64,000 nucleotides of DNA from Mesorhizobium xinjiangense (GTDB lineage Bacteria; Pseudomonadota; Alphaproteobacteria; Rhizobiales; Rhizobiaceae), in the NCBI RefSeq assembly GCF_009749525.1, contig NZ_WOAC01000011.1, positions 62,001 through 126,000 on the forward strand, given 5' to 3'. Position 1 is the stretch's first letter; each line of letters begins with the position of its first letter. Of this stretch, positions 35,864 through 45,739 are shown piece after piece. The position numbers and the translations under genes were made by a program. Under the pieces are notes generated by a model. That model was not told the origin of the DNA. It worked only from the letters and a program-made list of their open reading frames with translations, and made no database searches.

Positions 35864-38800
35864 TTCAGTGCCTCGGATTGGCGCTGCGACTGGCGAAGGG
35901 CCTCGGTGTCCTTGAGAGCCTGCGTCGTGCGCTCATGCGCGGCAAGTTGCTGACCGGCGCGCATTGTCGGCCATGCCGACGCCAGCCTTTCCCGCTCACC
36001 CGGCGCCATGCCGAATGCCTGTTTTTCGAATGTCGAACCAGTCGCATCTTTGGCGGAGTTGGAAAGCAGGGTGCGTTCGCCGAACCGTTCAGACACAGCT
36101 TTGTTGAAGGCATCGATCTCCGCTTTGACCATCTTGTCTGCCAATGCGAAGCCGAGCGCGGCGGGCAGATCATTGCGATCGATCGCATCGCGCACGCGTT
36201 CGAACACCTGTCGGGCATTCGAGGAAAGCGCCGGAATATCGACGGAGATCTTGAGGCGACGCGCGCGTTCCTCGGCCTGGTGCTTATGTTCGGCTTCGGC
36301 CCGCTGGCGGAGGTAGCTGTCAAGGTTTCGGGCAAGCGCCGATGTGTTAAGCTTCGCGGTCTCGCGATCCTGCTTATCGGCACGGCTCGCGAGCAAGCCA
36401 GTCTTGCCCTTCAACGCGCCGAAGCTCTCTGGATCATTTGCGATCTTCGCGGTCGTGGACTTGGCAAGCGCCGCATCCTTTACCATTGCGTCGACATTGA
36501 CGGCGGCGAAGGCAGCTTCCGGTTGGGCGTAGACCAGATGGAAGCGGGTGGAGACCTCTTCCCATTGCGTCTTGAGGGCAGGATCGGCGGCGAGCCTATC
36601 CTCCACCGCCTGCTCAATGGATTTCGGGAAGATGGTGACGCCAGCTACCATGGGTCTAGCCTCCTTGATTTCGCTGGATTGGGATTGTTGGTGCGCGCCG
36701 GAAAACAGCCCGAGCCGCCCGGCAATCGCGCGCAGGCGGGTCCCGAATTCGGCTAGCTTCTGTTTTTGGCGAATGGTCCAGGCGAGCCGGTCGCGCGCCA
36801 TAGTACGCGCAACGGCCATGAGATTGAGCCCGCGGATTTCGGCAAAGCGAAGAGCGGCGCGATAGAGGGACGTCTTCTCGTAATCGAGCGTGGTTTCTTT
36901 TGAGCCGTCACGCGACAGACGTTCGGCAACCCGCGACAGAGCCAGCTCGCGGATGTCGACGACCTCCCAGGAATGGCGCTGTACCGTCTGTCCGCCTGGA
37001 AGCACGACCGGCTCCGAACCTTTATGCTCGAGACCGATGCGATCACCGATACTGGGCGCGGCCTTTGTCATTGCGCGCTCGAGATCGACGCCCCAGATCG
37101 TGTTTTGCTGGCCCTCGCCGTTTTCGAGGGTCACAAAATAGCTGTCGCGGTTTTGCGGCTTGTTCTCATAGGGTGCTACACCGTGACCGACGAGAATGCC
37201 GCCCGTTCTGGTGAAGTCGTTGAGAGCGACATAGAGCCGGGCATCGTGCCGATGGCGGGTCAGTGCCACATAGGTGAGATGACGGTCGAGCGAGCGCGAG
37301 GCGAGGACCTTTACGCTGTCGACTGTAGCGCCCTGTGATTTGTGAATTGTTGTGGCGTAGCCATGATCGACATTGCTGTAGAAGCGCTGCTCGACCGTGA
37401 TCTCACGACGATCATCGCCGACGCCGATCTGCGCTATGATGCGGCCCAGCGAAGCGTCGACCACTTTCGCCAGCATGCCATTCTTGACGCCGAGCGATCC
37501 CTCGTTCTTGAGGAACATGATCTGGTCGCCGACTGCAAAGTTGCGGACTCCGTCCTCGGTCCGGAAGGCAAAGCCTTCGCCGACAACACCGCGCTCGACC
37601 AGCTTCTCGCGTGCCATCTCGTTGAGTGCTCGCACGTCGCGACGCATATGCGCAAGGATGAGCGCGGTCCGCTCCGGGTCGTAATCGCGGTTCCAGTCCG
37701 CGATGAGGGATTGGACGGCTTCATCCCGCGTCCATTCTCCCCGCACCATGCCGGCATTGTCGTAGGAATCGAGTGCTGCGCCGATATTGCCGCGGGCGAG
37801 ATCGGTCGACGCCTTGCGCATCCATCCTTCCCGCTGGCGGTAGATAATCCCGAGTTCGGCGTAGCCGATGCGATCGGCAATGGCGCGGAAAGCCGCACCT
37901 GCATCGATCGGCTGGAGCTGGTCGGGATCACCAACGAGGACGAGCTTGGCGCGTGCCTTCGTCACCGCCTCGACGAATAGCGCCATCTGCCGCGAAGACA
38001 CCATGCCGGCTTCATCGAGCACGAACACGGTCTTGTCGTCGAGCAGGTCCCGATCCTGTTGCCACCGCAGCTCCCACGACGAGAGCGTGTGGGAGGCAAT
38101 TCCCGCTTCCTTCTCCAACCCTTCGGCCGCCTTGCCAGCCAGTGCGCCACCGACAACCCGATAGCCGGAGGCTTCCCATGCCTCGCGGGCGGCTTTCATC
38201 ATGGTCGTCTTTCCGGCGCCTGCTCGGCCAACGATCGCGGCGATGCGAGCGCCTCTGGTGGCATGCTCGATGGCCGAACGCTGCTCTTCCGACAGGCGCT
38301 CATGGCGCGCAAAGGTCTTTTCCAGCACGGCGTTGGGTACGCCATGCGACGAACGTCGGGAGAGCCAGACCGCTCTTGCCGCCATTCCGGCTTCAAGCTG
38401 GATCAGCTCGCGCGTCGTGAACTTCGCCGGCGCCCGCTGTCCGCTGGCGAACGAGATGTGCTCTCGCTCCAACCGCAGCAATTCGGGGCTTTGTAGGACG
38501 CGCGCAAGCAGGCTCTGGAAGAAACCCGCATCGTCGACATAACGGTGCAGGATCTTCGCCACGTCGCGCTCATCGAACACGCTCTTCTCTCGCGTGATGA
38601 GATCCAGAACCAGTTCCGGATTCTGCCGAATGCGGCGGGCATTCTCCGCGCGTCGCTCCTCCAGAAGCTCGATCCGTTCAAGCTCGAGCCTCCCGCCGCC
38701 GGATTGCGCCTTGCGCTCCATCGCCTTGGCGCCAACACCAAGATGGATAGTCGGGACGAGGTCGATGCCCTGCTTCTCATATGAGCGGCCATCGACGCGC

Positions 38801-39438
38801 AGAGCGATTCCGTTGATCGCAAGATGATGGTTCAGCCGTTCGAACCACGCGTCTCGAAAGGTGTTGAAATCCTTTGTGCCACCAGCCCAGAGTTCATATT
38901 GGATTTTGCCGGCTTTCGTTCGGAGCAGCTGGCCGTCAGGACCGATCACCCCAATCTTCTTTGGCCCGAACCCATCTTCCGTCAGTGGGCGCAGGGTCAT
39001 CATCAAATGGACATGCGGGTTGCCGGGATTGTCATGATAGACCCAATCCGCGACCATGCCCCTCGCAAGAATCTGGTTCGCCACGAAATCCCGCACCAAA
39101 GCGATGTTCTGCTCGACCGAGAGTTCGAGCGGCAGGGCGATGGTCACGTCCTTGGCGAGCTGGGAATCGGCGCGTTTCTCGAAGGCCTCAACCTTGTTCC
39201 AGAACGCCTCGGATGCTCCGGCGACCGACCTGTCGTCGATCATCGTCCTGATCCAGTCGGGGGCGTCCGACGGGATCACAAACTCTTCGTGCAGCAGACC
39301 CGCTTTACGCGAGTAGTCGATTGTCCGCGCTTCGCGCTCGTACTCCATGCGCGCACAATGCCGGTAGGCCGCCGACAGCACAGCGCTGCGCCCGTCGCCG
39401 CGGCTGACGATGCTGGCGGAGAAATGCGCAATGGCCAC
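35860..39438 (-). CDS. traA: Conjugative relaxase-helicase TraA (Ti type)
   Basis: 1192 residues from a GTG start at [14 protein letters not shown]; family members begin at exactly this point, so the further open frame to 40038 is ignored. The relaxase domain (MobA/MobQ type) has the catalytic HUH-type residues in [15 protein letters not shown] (about 134-147) and a tyrosine near the N-terminus. A RecD/TraI-like helicase follows with Walker [15 protein letters not shown] (about 402-415) and [11 protein letters not shown]. TraA nicks at oriT, stays bound to the 5' end and unwinds the transferred strand. Confidence 0.96.
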   Translation of the reverse strand: MAIAHFSASIVSRGDGRSAVLSAAYRHCARMEYEREARTIDYSRKAGLLHEEFVIPSDAPDWIRTMIDDRSVAGASEAFWNKVEAFEKRADSQLAKDVTIALPLELSVEQNIALVRDFVANQILARGMVADWVYHDNPGNPHVHLMMTLRPLTEDGFGPKKIGVIGPDGQLLRTKAGKIQYELWAGGTKDFNTFRDAWFERLNHHLAINGIALRVDGRSYEKQGIDLVPTIHLGVGAKAMERKAQSGGGRLELERIELLEERRAENARRIRQNPELVLDLITREKSVFDERDVAKILHRYVDDAGFFQSLLARVLQSPELLRLEREHISFASGQRAPAKFTTRELIQLEAGMAARAVWLSRRSSHGVPNAVLEKTFARHERLSEEQRSAIEHATRGARIAAIVGRAGAGKTTMMKAAREAWEASGYRVVGGALAGKAAEGLEKEAGIASHTLSSWELRWQQDRDLLDDKTVFVLDEAGMVSSRQMALFVEAVTKARAKLVLVGDPDQLQPIDAGAAFRAIADRIGYAELGIIYRQREGWMRKASTDLARGNIGAALDSYDNAGMVRGEWTRDEAVQSLIADWNRDYDPERTALILAHMRRDVRALNEMAREKLVERGVVGEGFAFRTEDGVRNFAVGDQIMFLKNEGSLGVKNGMLAKVVDASLGRIIAQIGVGDDRREITVEQRFYSNVDHGYATTIHKSQGATVDSVKVLASRSLDRHLTYVALTRHRHDARLYVALNDFTRTGGILVGHGVAPYENKPQNRDSYFVTLENGEGQQNTIWGVDLERAMTKAAPSIGDRIGLEHKGSEPVVLPGGQTVQRHSWEVVDIRELALSRVAERLSRDGSKETTLDYEKTSLYRAALRFAEIRGLNLMAVARTMARDRLAWTIRQKQKLAEFGTRLRAIAGRLGLFSGAHQQSQSSEIKEARPMVAGVTIFPKSIEQAVEDRLAADPALKTQWEEVSTRFHLVYAQPEAAFAAVNVDAMVKDAALAKSTTAKIANDPESFGALKGKTGLLASRADKQDRETAKLNTSALARNLDSYLRQRAEAEHKHQAEERARRLKISVDIPALSSNARQVFERVRDAIDRNDLPAALGFALADKMVKAEIDAFNKAVSERFGERTLLSNSAKDATGSTFEKQAFGMAPGERERLASAWPTMRAGQQLAAHERTTQALKDTEALRQSQRQSEALK

Positions 39439-39473
39439 GGCAGTACCGCTCCCTCTTCCGGTTGAAACCAATT

Positions 39474-39568
39474 GTTCCGAAGGGATCTGACGGTCGTTCC
39501 AGGGCCGCAACGCAAACACGTCGCGCCAGCGACGTATAATTGCGCCCTTGGAGGCATTCCTTCGGAAC
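39474..39568 (+). other. Origin of conjugative transfer (oriT) with nic-site core and flanking inverted repeat
   Basis: In the traA-traC intergenic region. An 18-base dyad (39518-39535, arms ACGTCGC and GCGACGT) is followed at once by TATAAT and the core TGCGCCCT (39541-39548), which matches the nick region of Ti-type and RSF1010-type (MOBQ) origins. A perfect 10-base inverted repeat, GTTCCGAAGG at 39474-39483 and CCTTCGGAAC at 39559-39568, encloses the whole unit. TATAAT at 39535-39540 might also act as a -10 element for traC. Exact nick not visible; by analogy within or next to TGCGCCC. Confidence 0.75.
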
Positions 39569-39607
39569 GCCGGGATCATCTCAAGAAGCGTCGGCTTCGC
39601 CGACCCC

Positions 39608-39643
39608 GCATATATGCCGGGTCGCGCTACGCGCGATCCCGGG
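39608..39643. promoter_or_regulatory. Palindromes upstream of traC
   Basis: GCATATATGC (39608-39617) is a perfect 10-base palindrome, and CCGGGTCGCG with CGCGATCCCGG (39617-39642) forms a hairpin with one bulged base. They lie 50-85 bases before the traC start and outside oriT proper, so they may be regulator or accessory-protein sites. No TraR box of the Ti consensus was seen. Confidence 0.35.
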
Positions 39644-39693
39644 CAATTCTTGTTTCTGCCAACAGGCAGTCGAACGGAAAGGGAGCCACCGGA

Positions 39694-39957
39694 ATGAAAA
39701 AACCGTCCTCGAAAATCCGCGAGGAAATCGCCCGCCTGCAGGAGCAGCTCAAAGCCGCCGAGACACGCGAGGCCGAGCGCATCGGACGTCTGGCCCTCAA
39801 GGCCGGTCTCGGCGACATCGACGTGGAGGAGGGTGATCTGATATCCGCGCTCGAGGAGATTGCCGGCAAATTTCGCAAGGGCAGCGCCCGGCAGGGAAAG
39901 CCGGCGGCCTCGCCGGTCGCGTCTGGCGCGACTGCGCGGTCGCCTGGGGAAGCTTGA
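39694..39957 (+). CDS. traC: Conjugal transfer protein TraC (Ti type)
   Basis: An 87-residue protein starting [18 protein letters not shown] with GGGAG upstream. The N-terminal coiled-coil helix and the [21 protein letters not shown] segment are characteristic of TraC/conjugal accessory proteins of Ti plasmids that help the relaxase act at oriT. First gene of the traC-D-G transcript, only 5 bases before traD. Confidence 0.92.
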   Translation: MKKPSSKIREEIARLQEQLKAAETREAERIGRLALKAGLGDIDVEEGDLISALEEIAGKFRKGSARQGKPAASPVASGATARSPGEA

Positions 39958-39961
39958 GCGC

Positions 39962-40177
39962 ATGCGACAAGCCAGCCAGACCGAAGCGCGCCGGAAGGAT
40001 GCCAGGGAGAAAATCCAGCTCGGCGGCCTGATTGCCAAGGCGGGTTTGCGATATGAGAAGCGTGCGCTGCTGCTCGGGCTTCTGATCGACGGCGCCAGCC
40101 GGATCAGAGCCGACGAACGCGAGCGGGCGCGACTGCTGACAATCGGCGAAAAGGCGTTCGCGCATGACCCCGACTAG
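39962..40177 (+). CDS. traD: Conjugal transfer protein TraD (Ti type)
   Basis: A 71-residue protein ([39 protein letters not shown]) typical of TraD in Ti-type clusters. It is basic and helical; related proteins assist relaxosome formation. It overlaps the start of traG by 14 bases. Confidence 0.9.
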   Translation: MRQASQTEARRKDAREKIQLGGLIAKAGLRYEKRALLLGLLIDGASRIRADERERARLLTIGEKAFAHDPD

Positions 40178-42089
40178 GATCGCCCTGCTTGCCTCGCCGT
40201 GTATCATCATGGTCTGCGTGGTCATTTCGCTCACTGGCATCGAGCAATGGATGGCGAGCCTGGGGAAGTCGCCGCAGGCGCAGATCATGCTCGGCCGGAT
40301 CGGGATTGCTCTGCCCTACGTGTCGGCGGCAGGAACCGGGATTATCTTCCTCTTTGCTGCAAAAGGCGCGGCCGCAATTCGCTATGCGGGTGTTGGAGTT
40401 CTGATCGGCACGCTCGCGGTCGTGATAGTCGCCGTGGTCCAGGAAGCGCTTCGGTTGAGCTCGTTCGCCGGCGCGTTGCCGGTAGGTAGCACCATTGCAT
40501 CCTATATCGATCCGGCGACAGCCATGGGCGCGACAATCGCGTCAGTCGCCGGCGTCTTTGCACTGCGGGTCGCGCTTCGCGGCAATGCCGCCTTTGCCCC
40601 ATCGAGCCCGCGCCGCGTGCGCGGCAAGCGTGCGGTTCACGGCGAAGCTGAATGGATGGAGCTCAACGCCGCCAAACACCTCTTCCCCGACGTTGGCGGC
40701 ATCGTCGTCGGGGAGGCTTATCGCGTCGACAAGGATGTCGTCGCCGATCGCGGGTTTCGCGCGGACGATCCTGATACGTGGGGCGCGGGTGGCAGATCTC
40801 CGCTGCTTTGCTTCGACGCGTCGTTCGGTTCCACGCATGGGTTGGCGTTCGCCGGTTCGGGCGGTTTCAAGACGACATCCGTAACGGTTCCGACTGCGCT
40901 CAAATGGGGCGGCGGCCTGGTCGCCCTCGATCCCTCCAATGAGGTCGCGCCTATGGTCATCGAGCATCGGCGCAAAGCCGGACGAGACGTGTTCGTCCTC
41001 GATCCGAAGAACCCGACGACCGGGGTGAACGTCCTCGACTGGATCGGCCGCTTCGGCGGCACCAAGGAAGAGGATGTGGTGGCGGTCGCCAACTGGGTGG
41101 TTACCGACACGGGCCGGTCGACATCAATCCGAGACGACTTCTTTCGGGCGTCGGCGCTTCAGCTCATCACCGCGCTGATCGCCGATGTCTGCCTGTCCGG
41201 CCATACGGAAAAAGAAAACCAGCATCTGCGTCAGATGCGCGCCAACCTGTCGGAACCCGAGCCGAAGCTGCGCGAGCGATTGCAGCAGATCTACGACAAT
41301 TCAGCATCGGGTTTCGTGAAGGAGAACGTCGCGCCGTTCATCGCCATGACCCCGGAAACCTTCTCCGGCGTCTATGCCAATGCGGTCAAGGAAACCCACT
41401 GGTTGAGCTATCCGAACTATGCCGCGCTGGTGTCGGGCTCGAGCTTTTCGACCGACGACATCGCCGAGGGCAAGACCGACATCTTCGTCCAGCTCGACCT
41501 CAAGACGCTTGAGACCCATCCGGGTCTCGCACGCACCATTGTCGGGGCGCTGCTCAATGCGATCTACAATCGGAACGGAGAGGTGAATGGCCGAACTCTG
41601 TTCCTTCTCGATGAGGTGGCGCGGCTAGGCTATCTGCGCATTCTCGAAACCGCACGGGACGCCGGACGAAAGTACGGTATCAGCCTTGTGCTGTTGTTCC
41701 AGTCGATTGGCCAGATGCGCGAAACCTATGGCGGCCGAGACGCCACCTCCAAATGGTTCGAAAGCGCATCATGGGTGTCGTTCGCGGCCATCAACGACCC
41801 GGAAACGGCGGACTATATCTCGCGCCGTTGCGGCAACACCACGGTTGAGGTCGACCAGCTCAGTCGATCGTCGCAGATGTCGGGGTCATCGCGGACACGG
41901 TCGAAGCAACTGGTATCCCGGCCTCTGATCCTGCCCGAGGAGGTGCTGCGAATGCGCGGTGACGAACAGATCGTGTTCACAGCCGGCAATGCGCCGCTGC
42001 GCTGCGGACGCGCGATCTGGTTCCGACGCGACGATATGAAGGCAGTCACCGGCAAGAACCGATTCCACCGGGAGAAAGAGGAGTCATGA
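40164..42089 (+). CDS. traG: Type IV coupling protein TraG (VirD4 family)
   Basis: 641 residues. N-terminal transmembrane segments (about residues 5-25, 45-70, 75-95) anchor a hexameric ATPase with Walker [11 protein letters not shown] (about 230-240) and Walker [14 protein letters not shown]. TraG links the relaxosome to the mating-pair secretion channel and pumps DNA. The trb channel genes it needs are not in the window. Its stop overlaps the start of the next gene by 4 bases (ATGA). Confidence 0.96.
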   Translation: MTPTRIALLASPCIIMVCVVISLTGIEQWMASLGKSPQAQIMLGRIGIALPYVSAAGTGIIFLFAAKGAAAIRYAGVGVLIGTLAVVIVAVVQEALRLSSFAGALPVGSTIASYIDPATAMGATIASVAGVFALRVALRGNAAFAPSSPRRVRGKRAVHGEAEWMELNAAKHLFPDVGGIVVGEAYRVDKDVVADRGFRADDPDTWGAGGRSPLLCFDASFGSTHGLAFAGSGGFKTTSVTVPTALKWGGGLVALDPSNEVAPMVIEHRRKAGRDVFVLDPKNPTTGVNVLDWIGRFGGTKEEDVVAVANWVVTDTGRSTSIRDDFFRASALQLITALIADVCLSGHTEKENQHLRQMRANLSEPEPKLRERLQQIYDNSASGFVKENVAPFIAMTPETFSGVYANAVKETHWLSYPNYAALVSGSSFSTDDIAEGKTDIFVQLDLKTLETHPGLARTIVGALLNAIYNRNGEVNGRTLFLLDEVARLGYLRILETARDAGRKYGISLVLLFQSIGQMRETYGGRDATSKWFESASWVSFAAINDPETADYISRRCGNTTVEVDQLSRSSQMSGSSRTRSKQLVSRPLILPEEVLRMRGDEQIVFTAGNAPLRCGRAIWFRRDDMKAVTGKNRFHREKEES

Positions 42090-42619
42090 GCGCGAGAACG
42101 CTTGTGCTGTCCGCCCTTGGCCTTTGCCTTGTTGGTGTCGGATTTGTGCTGACCAGCGATCAGTTCGGCAGACGGGCTGTGCCCGCACAGCTGGAAGCGC
42201 ACATACCGGTATCCTTCGAGCCGCCAATGCGTGATCAGCACCGGGCGGAGTTTACAATCTGCTCTGGTCCGGTTCGCGCCAATTGCGTCGTCGATGGCGA
42301 CACCTTTTGGTTCAAGGGCACGAAGATCCGCGTTGCGGATATCGACGCGCCCGAGATTTCCGAGCCGGACTGTGCGGGGGAGGCACAGGCCGGGGAAATG
42401 GCGAAGACGCGCCTGCTCGATCTGCTCAATGCCGGCAGGTTCCGATTGATCAGCAGCTGGCGAGACCAGGACAGCTACGGCCGCAAGCTGCGGATCGTGG
42501 CGCGCGAAGACATCTCGCTCGGCGAGATGTTGGTGCGCGAGGGTCTGGCCCGTCCCTGGGGCGGGCCAGACTTCGGCTGGTGCAACGGACCGGCATCGAC
42601 CGCCGGAGTTCGGCAATGA
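42086..42619 (+). CDS. Thermonuclease-family (SNase-like) nuclease
   Basis: 177 residues. An N-terminal hydrophobic segment (LVLSALGLCLVGVGFVLTS) is a signal or membrane anchor, then an SNase OB-fold with VDGDTFWFKGTKIRVADIDAPE, the catalytic-type Arg of YGRKLRIV and the Glu in REGLARPWGG. It likely cuts nucleic acid in the periplasm. It starts inside the traG stop codon and ends inside the next start, so it is translated with the transfer genes; entry, clearing or defence roles are possible. Confidence 0.9.
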   Translation: MSARTLVLSALGLCLVGVGFVLTSDQFGRRAVPAQLEAHIPVSFEPPMRDQHRAEFTICSGPVRANCVVDGDTFWFKGTKIRVADIDAPEISEPDCAGEAQAGEMAKTRLLDLLNAGRFRLISSWRDQDSYGRKLRIVAREDISLGEMLVREGLARPWGGPDFGWCNGPASTAGVRQ

Positions 42620-43815
42620 GCCGTCGCATCCGCATAGGCGCCACCGATATCGCATTCGACCCCGCGGCGCCCGAGGAGTTGCTCGCCGGCGCATTCGCGC
42701 GCCACGAGCACCCGCTTTGCCTGTGCTCTCCAGGAGGCGTGGCGATGTATATCGCGCGTTCGGGCGATCGGCATATCCTGAAGCGAATGCCAGGGACCGG
42801 GCCGCAGCACGATGTCGATTGCGATTCCTATGAGCCGCCTTCCGAATTGTCCGGACTGGTGTCGGTGGAAGGTGAGGCGATCATCGAGAATGTCGAGGAT
42901 GGCACGACTGCGCTGAAGCTCGGCTTCAGCCTATCGAAGCTATCCGGCCGCGCAGCGCCTGGTGTCGGCGAAGGCTCCCAGCCGAGCGAAGCAAAGACCG
43001 ACGGCGTGAAGCTGTCGCTGAAGGCAATGCTGCATTACCTTTGGGATCGCGCGGGCTTCAATCGCTGGCGCCCGGCAATGTCCGGACGGCGCAACTGGGC
43101 GGTGCTGCGAAAGTTCCTTCTCGATGCCGCGGCTACGTCGATAGCGAAGGGACAGCCGCTTGCCCACTCTCTTTATATACCGGAGATGTTCGACGCGAAA
43201 CGCGAGGATGCGATCATGCGTCGCCGCGCCGAGTTCCTGAGCAAGGCGATCCATTCAAACCGCAACCGCCGTTCGCTGGCGATCCTGATCGGCGAAGTGA
43301 AGGAGATCGCACCGTCGCGCATTGGTGCGAAGCTCGTGGTGAAGCACGCGCCGCGGTTCCCCTTCATGCTCGCCGAAGACATCAAGCACCGCATGAGGAA
43401 AGCATTCGCCAACGAGCTGGCGCTGTGGGACGCCAATCAGGACTCGCATCTGGTCGCCGTCGCCACCTTCGGCGTCGGCGCGGCCGGTGTCGCGACGGTC
43501 GAAGCGATCGCCCTGATGGCGGTCAACGAGAACTGGATTCCGATCGAGACCAGCTATGAGGCGATGTTGATCGAGCGGCTAACAAAGAGCGGCGCGGGTT
43601 TCGTGAAGTCGCTGCGCTACAACCTGCCACCGGCCCAGCCGATGGCGAGCCTCGTCGTGACGCAAGCCGGCGGGGACACGACGGCCCTCTATCTGATGCC
43701 GGACGATGCCGATGCCGCGTTTCGCGAGAGGCTCGACGAGCTGATCGGCGAAAGCGACATGCCAGCGTGGGTGTGGGATATCGCGAACGGCCCGATGCCG
43801 AACCTGCCGTCCTGA
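42616..43815 (+). CDS. DUF1173 family protein
   Basis: 399 residues from the ATG that overlaps the nuclease stop. Begins MSRRIRIGATDIAFDPA, with a cysteine-rich early segment (HPLCLCSPGG, then HDVDCDSYEPP) that could bind a metal, and ends in WVWDIANGPMPNLPS. It belongs to the DUF1173 family found on alphaproteobacterial plasmids beside tra genes. Function unknown; it is the last gene of the traC-D-G transcript. Confidence 0.82.
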   Translation: MSRRIRIGATDIAFDPAAPEELLAGAFARHEHPLCLCSPGGVAMYIARSGDRHILKRMPGTGPQHDVDCDSYEPPSELSGLVSVEGEAIIENVEDGTTALKLGFSLSKLSGRAAPGVGEGSQPSEAKTDGVKLSLKAMLHYLWDRAGFNRWRPAMSGRRNWAVLRKFLLDAAATSIAKGQPLAHSLYIPEMFDAKREDAIMRRRAEFLSKAIHSNRNRRSLAILIGEVKEIAPSRIGAKLVVKHAPRFPFMLAEDIKHRMRKAFANELALWDANQDSHLVAVATFGVGAAGVATVEAIALMAVNENWIPIETSYEAMLIERLTKSGAGFVKSLRYNLPPAQPMASLVVTQAGGDTTALYLMPDDADAAFRERLDELIGESDMPAWVWDIANGPMPNLPS

Positions 43816-43854
43816 GTGGTGGCCGAAGGCCTTCCGGGAGAGGGATAGGGGTTT

Positions 43855-44010
43855 GGGGAAAGGGTGGAGGGAACCGTCCCCTTTCCCCATTGGGAGGGGG
43901 TTTGAGGGAGGGGCTTGCCCTTCCCTCATGGGGCGAGTTTGAGAGGGGCGGCTTGCCCCCCTTTCACAGCCAGGCCGGCCGGTCGAACCGGCTGGTCTGG
44001 CTCCCAACGT
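43855..44010. repeat. GC-rich spacer repeat, copy 1
   Basis: Shares with 44655-44810 a run of similar blocks: G-rich start, GGGGCTTGCCC, GAGTTTGAGAGGG and GCCGGTCGA. Contains several short hairpins. It lies 3' of the minus-strand gene at 44055, and copy 2 likewise lies 3' of the next gene. Confidence 0.55.
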
Positions 44011-44017
44011 CAGGCAA

Positions 44018-44049
44018 AGGCGAGAAGCGGCATCCGCCGCCTCTCGCCT
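44018..44049 (-). terminator. Terminator hairpin of the 44055-44435 gene
   Basis: AGGCGAGA pairs with TCTCGCCT around an inner GC stem and a short loop. On the minus strand the hairpin begins 6 bases past the gene's stop and is followed by TTTG. Confidence 0.6.
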
Positions 44050-44054
44050 GAACC

Positions 44055-44435
44055 TCAGTCGCCGTCAGGTCCCCACAGCGGATTGAAGGCCGGATCCTCG
44101 ATGCGGCTGTCGTTCGGCAGGCCCAGCTCGCGGATGACCGCCATGATCGGAGAGTTGCCGATGTGGGTGCGACGTTGCGCGACAAGGATGCTGACCGCCG
44201 TTTCGTTGGCCTCGATGGCCCGGATGGCATCCTCCATGTCGTCGAGAGGGCCGAGATTTTCAACAGGCTCGTAATCGCCATAGTCCTCGTCCCACTTGCC
44301 TGCGATATACATCGGCGCATTTTCCAGTCGCTTCGCGGCCTGCTCCGCCTCGCGGATCATCCGGAAGCCCAGTTTGCGCTGCCTCCAGTATTCCGCGCTG
44401 CCTCCATCGATTGAGATGATTTTCCGGTGGGTCAT
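44055..44435 (-). CDS. Hypothetical plasmid protein (cassette 1)
   Basis: 126 residues from ATG 44435 (MTHRKIISIDGGSAEYW), with GAAAGGAGA upstream. The frame stays open through the leader to 44993 but this is GC-rich leader sequence, not protein. Visible features are a helical REAEQAAKRLENAPMY segment and a negatively charged middle (DEDYGDYEPVEN). No family recognised. It is one of three genes in homologous cassettes with a shared leader and terminator. Confidence 0.68.
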   Translation of the reverse strand: MTHRKIISIDGGSAEYWRQRKLGFRMIREAEQAAKRLENAPMYIAGKWDEDYGDYEPVENLGPLDDMEDAIRAIEANETAVSILVAQRRTHIGNSPIMAVIRELGLPNDSRIEDPAFNPLWGPDGD

Positions 44436-44486
44436 ATGAAGTCTCCTTTCGTCTTTCTGACGGAAGGGGCCCGCACCGTAGCCGCG

Positions 44487-44610
44487 AGGGGTCAGGGATC
44501 GCAAAGCGACCGCCAGCGGCGGCGAGCGGGGGAGCCGAAATGCGACAGCATTTTGGGGGGACCGCTCGTCCTTGACGCCGGAGTGGCGGGTGCAAAATGC
44601 CATGTCAGAG
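44487..44610 (-). promoter_or_regulatory. Structured leader, copy A
   Basis: Homologous to copies B (45477), C (46263) and D (47757). Reading on the minus strand it has, in order, a GCGTCAAGGAC block, a hairpin AAATGC-TGTC-GCATTT (44538-44553) flanked by C-runs, a GC-rich small hairpin and a GATCGC/GCGACC hairpin, then CCCTGACCCCTC. It ends about 50 bases before the start of the 44055-44435 gene, so it is either the 5' UTR or the promoter region. Confidence 0.65.
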
Positions 44611-44654
44611 AGAGATAGCCCGCGGCCCCGACCAGGGGCCGCGTCCGTATAGAT

Positions 44655-44810
44655 GGGGAAGGTCTGGAAGGGGGTGGACCACCCCTTTCCAGGGGTGGGG
44701 GAGTTGGAGGGGGCGGGGCTTGCCCTGCCCCTTCCGGGGAGAGTTTGAGAGGGCGGCTTCCCCCTCTCATAGAGGACTGCGGGCCGGTCGATCCGGTTCG
44801 ATGTCCTGCA
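44655..44810. repeat. GC-rich spacer repeat, copy 2
   Basis: Diverged duplicate of 43855-44010 (see there). It separates the terminator of cassette 2 from the leader of cassette 1. Between 44610 and 44655 lies a GCGGCCCC/GGGGCCGC hairpin that recurs in altered form before the other leaders. Confidence 0.55.
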
Positions 44811-44848
44811 CACCGTATCCGCCAGAGCAGAAGCATCGGGAAAGAAAA

Positions 44849-44873
44849 GGGAAGGCGACAGCGCCGCCTCCCC
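44849..44873 (-). terminator. Rho-independent terminator of the 44882-45427 gene
   Basis: GGGGAGGCG pairs with CGCCTTCCC (one G-T pair) 8 bases past the stop on the minus strand, followed by TTTTCTTT. Homologous hairpins follow the other two cassette genes. Confidence 0.75.
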
Positions 44874-44881
44874 GGTAGCCG

Positions 44882-45427
44882 TTACCACGGGATTTCGGCG
44901 TCTGGGTCGAAAGCCGGCATCGTCTTCGTCGCCTCGGGATTGCGCGGCCTTGGCTTGTAGATGACCATGTCGTAGGTGAACGCTATTCCGCACTCGATCT
45001 CGATGTCATCGAGAATGGCGGGCAGACCGCACAAGCGTTCTCGGGGGATATCGATGACGCGCGGAATTTCGTCAGCGAACTCGGTTTTCCCAGTGACGGG
45101 ATGTCGAAACGAACCATCGGGTTCCGAGCGATTCCATCCACCTACCTCGAGAGGTTGGCAATCGTACCAGTTGCGCTCCGTTGCATTCTGGCGTTGAAGC
45201 AGATGGTAGATGAGGTCATCCTGCTCATCTGGATCGGTTTCGCATGTGGCTTGGCATGCGAGGTGGATCAATTCGGCCAGCTCCGCGCGGAAACCGTCGA
45301 GGACGGCGATGACGTAATCATGGGTCTCCCGTGCGAAATCGCTGTCGCAACCGAAGCGGTTGGCCCGCACGAGGAGCTTGAAGCCAGCGAGCTTCACAAT
45401 GAGGTTGAGCGCTTGCGAGGAATTCAT
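44882..45427 (-). CDS. Hypothetical plasmid protein (cassette 2)
   Basis: 181 residues from ATG 45427 (MNSSQALNLIVKLAGF), with AAAGGAGAC upstream. The N-terminal half is helical (FARETHDYVIAVLDGFRAEL and AELIHLACQAT), followed by a charged middle with cysteines (YDCQPLEVGGWNRSEPDG) and a C-terminal CGIAFTYDMVIYKPRPRN. No known family. The open frame continues to 45589 through the leader, which is not believed to be coding. Confidence 0.68.
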   Translation of the reverse strand: MNSSQALNLIVKLAGFKLLVRANRFGCDSDFARETHDYVIAVLDGFRAELAELIHLACQATCETDPDEQDDLIYHLLQRQNATERNWYDCQPLEVGGWNRSEPDGSFRHPVTGKTEFADEIPRVIDIPRERLCGLPAILDDIEIECGIAFTYDMVIYKPRPRNPEATKTMPAFDPDAEIPW

Positions 45428-45476
45428 AGGAAAGTCTCCTTTCGTTTCTAATGGAAGGTGCCCGCACCGTAGGCGC

Positions 45477-45608
45477 GAGGGGTCAGGGATCGCGTGAGCG
45501 ACCGGCGGAGCCGGCGAGTGGGGGAGCCGAAATGCGCAAGAATTTTGGGGGGGACCGCGATGTCCTTGACGCCGCAGTGGCGGGTGCACACTGGGACGTC
45601 AGAGGTAG
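45477..45608 (-). promoter_or_regulatory. Structured leader, copy B
   Basis: Second copy of the leader. The GGGGTCAGGGATCGC and GAGTGGGGGAGCCGAAATGCG blocks are nearly identical to copies A and D; the central AAATGC hairpin has changed to AAAATTCTTGCGCATTT and is weaker. It lies upstream of the 44882-45427 gene. Confidence 0.65.
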
Positions 45609-45692
45609 ATCAGCCCGCGGCCCGCCAGGGGACGCGACCGCATCCGGCGACTAGCCGGCAATAGCGCTGCCCGATATGCGAGATCGAATTCA

Positions 45693-45716
45693 GGAAGGCG
45701 ACCAAAGCCGCCTCCC
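45693..45716 (-). terminator. Terminator hairpin of the 45740-46213 gene
   Basis: On the minus strand GGGGAGGCG, a GCTTTGGT loop and CGCCTTCC, about 24 bases past the stop. Homologous to 44849-44873, but the T-run is missing (TGAATTC follows). Confidence 0.5.
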
Positions 45717-45739
45717 CGAGCGTCGGACAGGGGGGTCTC

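Noticed and set aside
39535-39540. TATAAT read as a definite traC promoter
   Set aside because: No matching -35 at the correct distance is clear, and the hexamer is part of the oriT core seen in related origins.
39439-40038. An N-terminal extension of TraA of about 200 residues
   Set aside because: The conserved TraA N-terminus begins at the GTG at 39438; the extension would run through oriT, traC and part of traD.
44436-45589. A leader peptide (HPPLRRQG) encoded in leaders A and B
   Set aside because: The similar peptides arise because the DNA is homologous; in A the frame is not that of the gene, in B it is, and no ribosome site precedes either.
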